DNA from: Yoonia ponticola
GTDB taxonomy: Bacteria; Pseudomonadota; Alphaproteobacteria; Rhodobacterales; Rhodobacteraceae
NCBI RefSeq assembly: GCF_014199395.1
Contig: NZ_JACIJM010000002.1
Coordinates: 416,112-480,111, forward strand
Reading direction: 5' to 3'
DNA length: 64,000 nucleotides
The notes below the pieces were generated by a model, which worked only from the letters and a program-made list of their open reading frames with translations, did no database searches and had not been told where the DNA came from. Within the stretch, counting starts at the first letter, position 1. The number at the start of each line of letters is the position of its first letter. Positions 62,601-64,000 of the stretch are shown here, in pieces. The position numbers and the translations under genes were made by a program.

Positions 62601-64000
62601 ACTGCGGCTGGCGTGGGCACAGCGGTTGCTGGCGACAATGGCGGCACATTCACGATCAACGCGGACGGCACTGTGGACTTTGACGCAGGCGACGACTTTG
62701 ACGATCTGGGTCTGGGCGCCACACGCGACACATCCGTGAGCTACACAATCGTGGACGAGCACGGCGCAGAAGACACAGCCGAAATCACCTTTACCGTGAC
62801 CGGCATCAACGACGGTACAGTCCAAGGCACCGCAGGCGACGACATCATCAACCCAGACATTCCTTATGTGGATGCGGATGGCGATATCGTTGACGCAGGC
62901 GACGGCATCTTGCCAGGCGCTGAAGGCACCGACGACGACCTGATCTACGGCTACGGCGGCAACGACAGCATCGCGGCTGGCAACGGCAACGACGTGGTTT
63001 ACGGCGGCACCGGCGACGACACTGTGAAGGGCAACCTTGGCAATGACGTGTTGTTCGGCGGCGAAGGCGACGACAATGTCCAAGGTGGTCTGGGTAACGA
63101 CATCCTTGATGGTGGTGCTGGCGACGATCTGCTGCTTGGCAACGAAGGCGATGACACGATTGCTGGCGGTGCTGGCGACGACCGTGTGTTCGGCGGCGAA
63201 GGCGATGACGAGTTGCGCGGCGGCTCTGGTGACGACGCTATCGAAGGCTCTGAAGGCGACGATACGCTCTATGGCGGCACCGGCGACGATGACCTTTGGG
63301 GTGGCTTGGACAACGACACCGTATTTGGTGGCGACGGCAATGACACTGTTGCGGCAGAAGACGGCGACGACTTCCTCTATGGCGGCGAAGGCGACGACCT
63401 GATCTATGGCGGCGCTGGCAACGACAGCATCGGCGACACCGCAGGCAGCGACACCGTTTACGGTGGCGACGGCGATGATGTGATTGACGTCAGCAACGGG
63501 AACACCGCGGGCGCCTTGCCTGACGTGGCCTACCCGTCACAGCCGTCAGCGACGATCCCGGGTCTGACCTTCCCGGGTTATGGCGCGGACGCTGATCCAA
63601 ACAACGACAAAGACTTTGTCGACGGCGGCGCTGGCAACGACATCATCAGAACCGGTGATGACGACGACAGCATCCTTGGTGGGTCTGGCAACGACAGAAT
63701 CTACGCAGGCTACGACGACGACACAGTCGACGGCGGCACTGGCGACGACATGATTGAAGGCGCGGAAGGTAACGACACGCTCTTTGGTGGTGAAGGCGAC
63801 GATGTGATCTACGGCGGCATGGAAAACCCACTGGTTGATCTGGTGCTGTTCCCTGACGACGAAGTTGACGAATTCGGCTTCCAAGATCTTGTGCCAGAAA
63901 ACAACGGCGATCTGATCTTTGGTGGGGCTGGCAACGACTCTATCTTTGGTCAGGACGATGACGACACCATCTACGGTGACGCGGGCGACGACTACCTTGA
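59685..64000 (+). CDS. Very large RTX calcium-binding exoprotein, 3' end beyond window
   Basis: Open from ATG 59685 (GAGGAG 6 nt upstream) to the window edge, 1,438 codons without a stop in the parts I translated. There is no signal peptide, as expected for type I secretion. An N-terminal beta-sandwich-like module (~1-165) is followed by RTX nonapeptide blocks (GGSGDDLVQGG and similar) at ~168-265, ~445-480 and ~690-745. Between them lie two related non-RTX modules (~266-440 and ~485-690). Two tandem Ig/cadherin-like modules (DPDGDTLTV...TVTVNGVNDGP) span ~805-1045. Long RTX arrays then run to the edge. It is probably an adhesin, matrix or S-layer-like protein; the function is unproven. Confidence 0.85.
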   Translation, partial: MTKTIDFNNLSRGTVVDNEYQSDGVTIQAWTAGGTGNRAMIFDTARPTGGDNDLATSNLGKALIISEDGDDCDPDDNARGGTFKFTFDAGADVKSLTFLDIEETAQVRFYDASGNLIATQNIAATGNNGQSVANFNVEGAHTMEVQLYGSGAIDNLVFDDAASLDGTVSGTSGDDVITVNYTGDPDGDRIDAGDAVLPGAAADDDLVEAGAGDDIVRAGEGDDVVYGDSGDDSLFGEAGDDTVFGGSGDDLVQGGTGDDVLYGDGGDTDGTTEFALDWDQIGSDGSQTLTVDGQSVKVSVSTPKNSNGHEWTVENGMLKNWDVVRDSTADISFDTEVSNVKFTLLDVDRLDEITIMAKDADGNLVEVDFEVTGVHSVNGNTVTGTQTNAPGPAANNSAQDIDVTIQGPIQQLWIVLDDGPERAYSGTVAVSDITFEIPSVDDGVDGNDTIMGGEGDDLIYGNGGDDVITGGTGDDVIYGDNGGNAPVGDAGRESFDWTGISDAQIDSTVTKDTGTVSVTYTRTVDTGKHISALGTETQNVNGIDVGDGVADKNAALFSEAQGKGNKGAFEWEFSEEVENVSFNINDIDGDGVVKVTAYDADGNKITVNLDGGKDLTLKDTDSVAGADTADSKGGYDPASTDDYSVTVSIPGPVAKIVVEHTQDGYNNSGIFVTEIFYDSVGDAAASAGGNDSIDGGEGDDVIYGEGGDDLITGGAGADQIYGGDDADTIKGGAGDTVDGGAGGNDHDVLDLTGQGTFIVTGPDGIGDPVTDSNGNGLDGRIVFVDAKGEPTGEIINFTEIEEIIGDERTNFDPDAIDDALDASEDGVSDLGNVLTNDTDPDGDTLTVGAVNGDETLVGTPVAGSAGGLVTINPDGTISFDANGEFDALAPGETAETTVTYTVDDGNGGTDTATVTVTVNGVNDGPDATDNTYTVTLTETAGDVDGNVITDDTGAGVDSDPEGDTLTVVAVGGTAAGVGTAVAGDNGGTFTINADGTVDFDAGDDFDDLGLGATRDTSVSYTIVDEHGAEDTAEITFTVTGINDGTVQGTAGDDIINPDIPYVDADGDIVDAGDGILPGAEGTDDDLIYGYGGNDSIAAGNGNDVVYGGTGDDTVKGNLGNDVLFGGEGDDNVQGGLGNDILDGGAGDDLLLGNEGDDTIAGGAGDDRVFGGEGDDELRGGSGDDAIEGSEGDDTLYGGTGDDDLWGGLDNDTVFGGDGNDTVAAEDGDDFLYGGEGDDLIYGGAGNDSIGDTAGSDTVYGGDGDDVIDVSNGNTAGALPDVAYPSQPSATIPGLTFPGYGADADPNNDKDFVDGGAGNDIIRTGDDDDSILGGSGNDRIYAGYDDDTVDGGTGDDMIEGAEGNDTLFGGEGDDVIYGGMENPLVDLVLFPDDEVDEFGFQDLVPENNGDLIFGGAGNDSIFGQDDDDTIYGDAGDDYL

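Noticed and set aside
61533..63083. A 516-codon open frame on the minus strand across the RTX gene, rich in Val, Ala and His
   Set aside because: It is the mirror of the RTX repeats: GAC, GGC and GAT codons read backwards give GTC, GCC and ATC, so the frame stays open by composition. The plus strand carries the clear RTX protein.
60000..64000. Short repeated DNA units resembling a CRISPR or minisatellite array
   Set aside because: The repeats are imperfect, in frame and encode GGxGxDxxx nonapeptides. There are no constant repeats with unique spacers of fixed length.

Overview
The window is about 58% GC by eye and comes from an alphaproteobacterium, most likely a marine member of the Roseobacter group (Rhodobacterales). 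The pointers are the gene order argJ-ppiC divergent from secA, the rimP-nusA-ylxR-infB operon, the lptC-lptA-lptB-hpf-ptsN cluster, a TRAP transporter, a Mrp sodium/proton antiporter, RTX exoproteins, and a core-2/I-branching-type glycosyltransferase of the kind seen in roseobacters. I see no rRNA, tRNA, CRISPR array, insertion sequence, prophage or replication origin. It reads as ordinary chromosome with two more variable stretches (25.8-34 kb, and 38.5-41.6 kb plus 59-64 kb).

Layout. 0-4.4 kb: end of a peptide-type ABC importer operon (permease, fused double ATPase, Tat-exported binding protein). 4.5-5.6 kb: two small genes of unknown role. 5.7-11.2 kb: rimP-nusA-ylxR-infB, the transcription/translation housekeeping operon. 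11.2-12.2 kb: a secreted YHYH protein. 12.3-14.8 kb (minus): mutT, argJ and a parvulin isomerase, divergent from secA (15.0-17.7 kb). 17.8-20.3 kb: an overlapping pair made of an unknown envelope protein and a phosphate-binding-like/OmpA fusion. 20.3-24.3 kb (minus): dnaK-dnaJ-radC with a heat-shock-type promoter. 24.6 kb: bluB. 25.2-34 kb: a surface-polysaccharide island with an ABC-2 export permease, cysQ, galU, three glycosyltransferases and a double-domain sulfotransferase. 34-38.5 kb (minus): ptsN, hpf, lptB, lptA, lptC, a ribonuclease D-like gene and a GntR regulator. 38.9-41.6 kb: a serralysin-type metalloprotease followed by a TbpB-like lipoprotein. 41.6-46.8 kb (minus): a second, complete peptide-type ABC importer. 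47-53 kb: mrpAB-C-D-E-F-G. 53.1-56.3 kb: a TRAP transporter. 56.3-58 kb: an Lrp regulator divergent from hppD, with a 17-bp palindrome between them. 58-59 kb: a divergent GAPDH. 59.7-64 kb: the first 1,438 codons of a very large RTX protein that runs off the window.

How the genes fit together. The polysaccharide island suggests a sulfated surface glycan. GalU would supply UDP-glucose, the glycosyltransferases would build, the sulfotransferase would use PAPS, CysQ would remove the inhibitory PAP by-product, and the ABC-2 permease would export, although its ATPase is not here. Two calcium-binding RTX proteins imply a type I secretion system, which is not in the window. The importers and the Na+/H+ antiporter fit a heterotroph living in seawater.

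Start codons were chosen from visible Shine-Dalgarno sequences, overlaps and family lengths. All function calls rest on motif recognition by eye, since no database search was possible.
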